Source: Glaciecola sp. UBA983 | GTDB lineage: Bacteria > Pseudomonadota > Gammaproteobacteria > Enterobacterales > Alteromonadaceae | Direction: 5' to 3' | Length of the DNA stretch: 25,838 nt | NCBI GenBank assembly: GCA_002292215.1 | Contig: DBBN01000108.1 | Span: 1-25,838 of the forward strand | Shown: positions 25,730 through 25,838 of the stretch, piece after piece | Position numbering within the stretch: the first letter of the stretch is position 1 | Layout of the letters: every line of letters starts with the position of its first letter | Position numbers and translations under genes: made by a program | Notes under the pieces: generated by a model | The model's input: the letters and a program-made list of their open reading frames with translations, nothing else | What the model was told of the DNA's origin: nothing | Database searches by the model: none

Positions 25730-25838
25730 ATGGGACAGAATGAACAAGAAGAAATTCTCCAAAGCATTAACAAATATAGTCAGGTATTTAATGCAATGGT
25801 TCAAGATATTTTAGCCAAACAAGCATCAGGTGATGAGG
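25730..25838 (+). CDS. Unidentified gene, 5' end (partial)
   Basis: An ATG preceded by AAGGA at 25719-25723, with 6 bases between, opens a frame that runs off the right edge after 36 codons. The translation begins MGQNEQEEILQSINKYSQ and continues as a hydrophilic, probably helical segment (VFNAMVQDILAKQ) with no TM helix or signal peptide. It is divergent from mrcB. Too little is present to assign a family. Confidence 0.6.
   Translation, partial: MGQNEQEEILQSINKYSQVFNAMVQDILAKQASGDE

Overview
The window looks like a chromosomal core segment from a low-to-moderate-GC marine-type gammaproteobacterium. ParC, GlnK, the BarA-type phosphorelay, HemL and PBP1b all resemble enterobacterial proteins closely. 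The long-form PyrB overlapping hemL, and the arginine succinyltransferase (AST) genes followed by a short DUF1338 gene, point to the Alteromonadales (Shewanella/Moritella/Psychromonas-like relatives). That placement is inference. I see no insertion sequence, prophage, CRISPR array, rRNA or tRNA.

Layout. 1-2543 (+): the 3' end of astA, then astD and a DUF1338 gene, the tail of an arginine catabolic operon. 2584-5026 (-): a clear terminator and parC (topoisomerase IV subunit A). 5133-7898 (+): a BarA/GacS-type tripartite hybrid kinase with a 7TM input domain. 7895-13042 (-): RND efflux adaptor and permease genes followed by a DUF2982 membrane protein. 13288-15605 (+): pyrB and hemL, translationally coupled by an ATGA overlap. 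15616-16802 (+): an unusual pair of overlapping hairpins, then a membrane-anchored class III adenylate cyclase. 16820-19500 (-): a gamma-glutamyltransferase-like enzyme and a DyP-type peroxidase. 19595-19810 (-): a VF530-family protein. 19916-20482 (+): a Maa-type sugar O-acetyltransferase. 20488-22140 (-): terminator, amtB and glnK, with a sigma-54 promoter and an NtrC-like site upstream. 22356-23198 (+): an uncharacterised proline-rich single-TM protein. 23195-25495 (-): mrcB (PBP1b). 25730-end (+): the start of an unidentified gene.

Several parts work together. AstA and AstD carry out AST-pathway steps, and glnK-amtB has its own nitrogen-control signals, so nitrogen scavenging is represented twice. 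The BarA-type kinase should feed a GacA/UvrY-type regulator encoded elsewhere. No TolC, PyrI, UvrY or LpoB homologue is encoded in the window.

No wholly new system is evident. The best leads are: the 7TM input domain on a BarA phosphorelay; the mutually exclusive hairpins ahead of the adenylate cyclase; the DUF1338 enzyme in the AST operon; altered proton-relay residues in the RND pump; a DyP peroxidase with GxxDA instead of GxxDG; and two convergent gene pairs that overlap by the same CTAA tetranucleotide. Several starts were moved from the longest reading frame on ribosome-site evidence: the RND adaptor, the cyclase, hemL, glnK, maa, VF530 and DUF2982.
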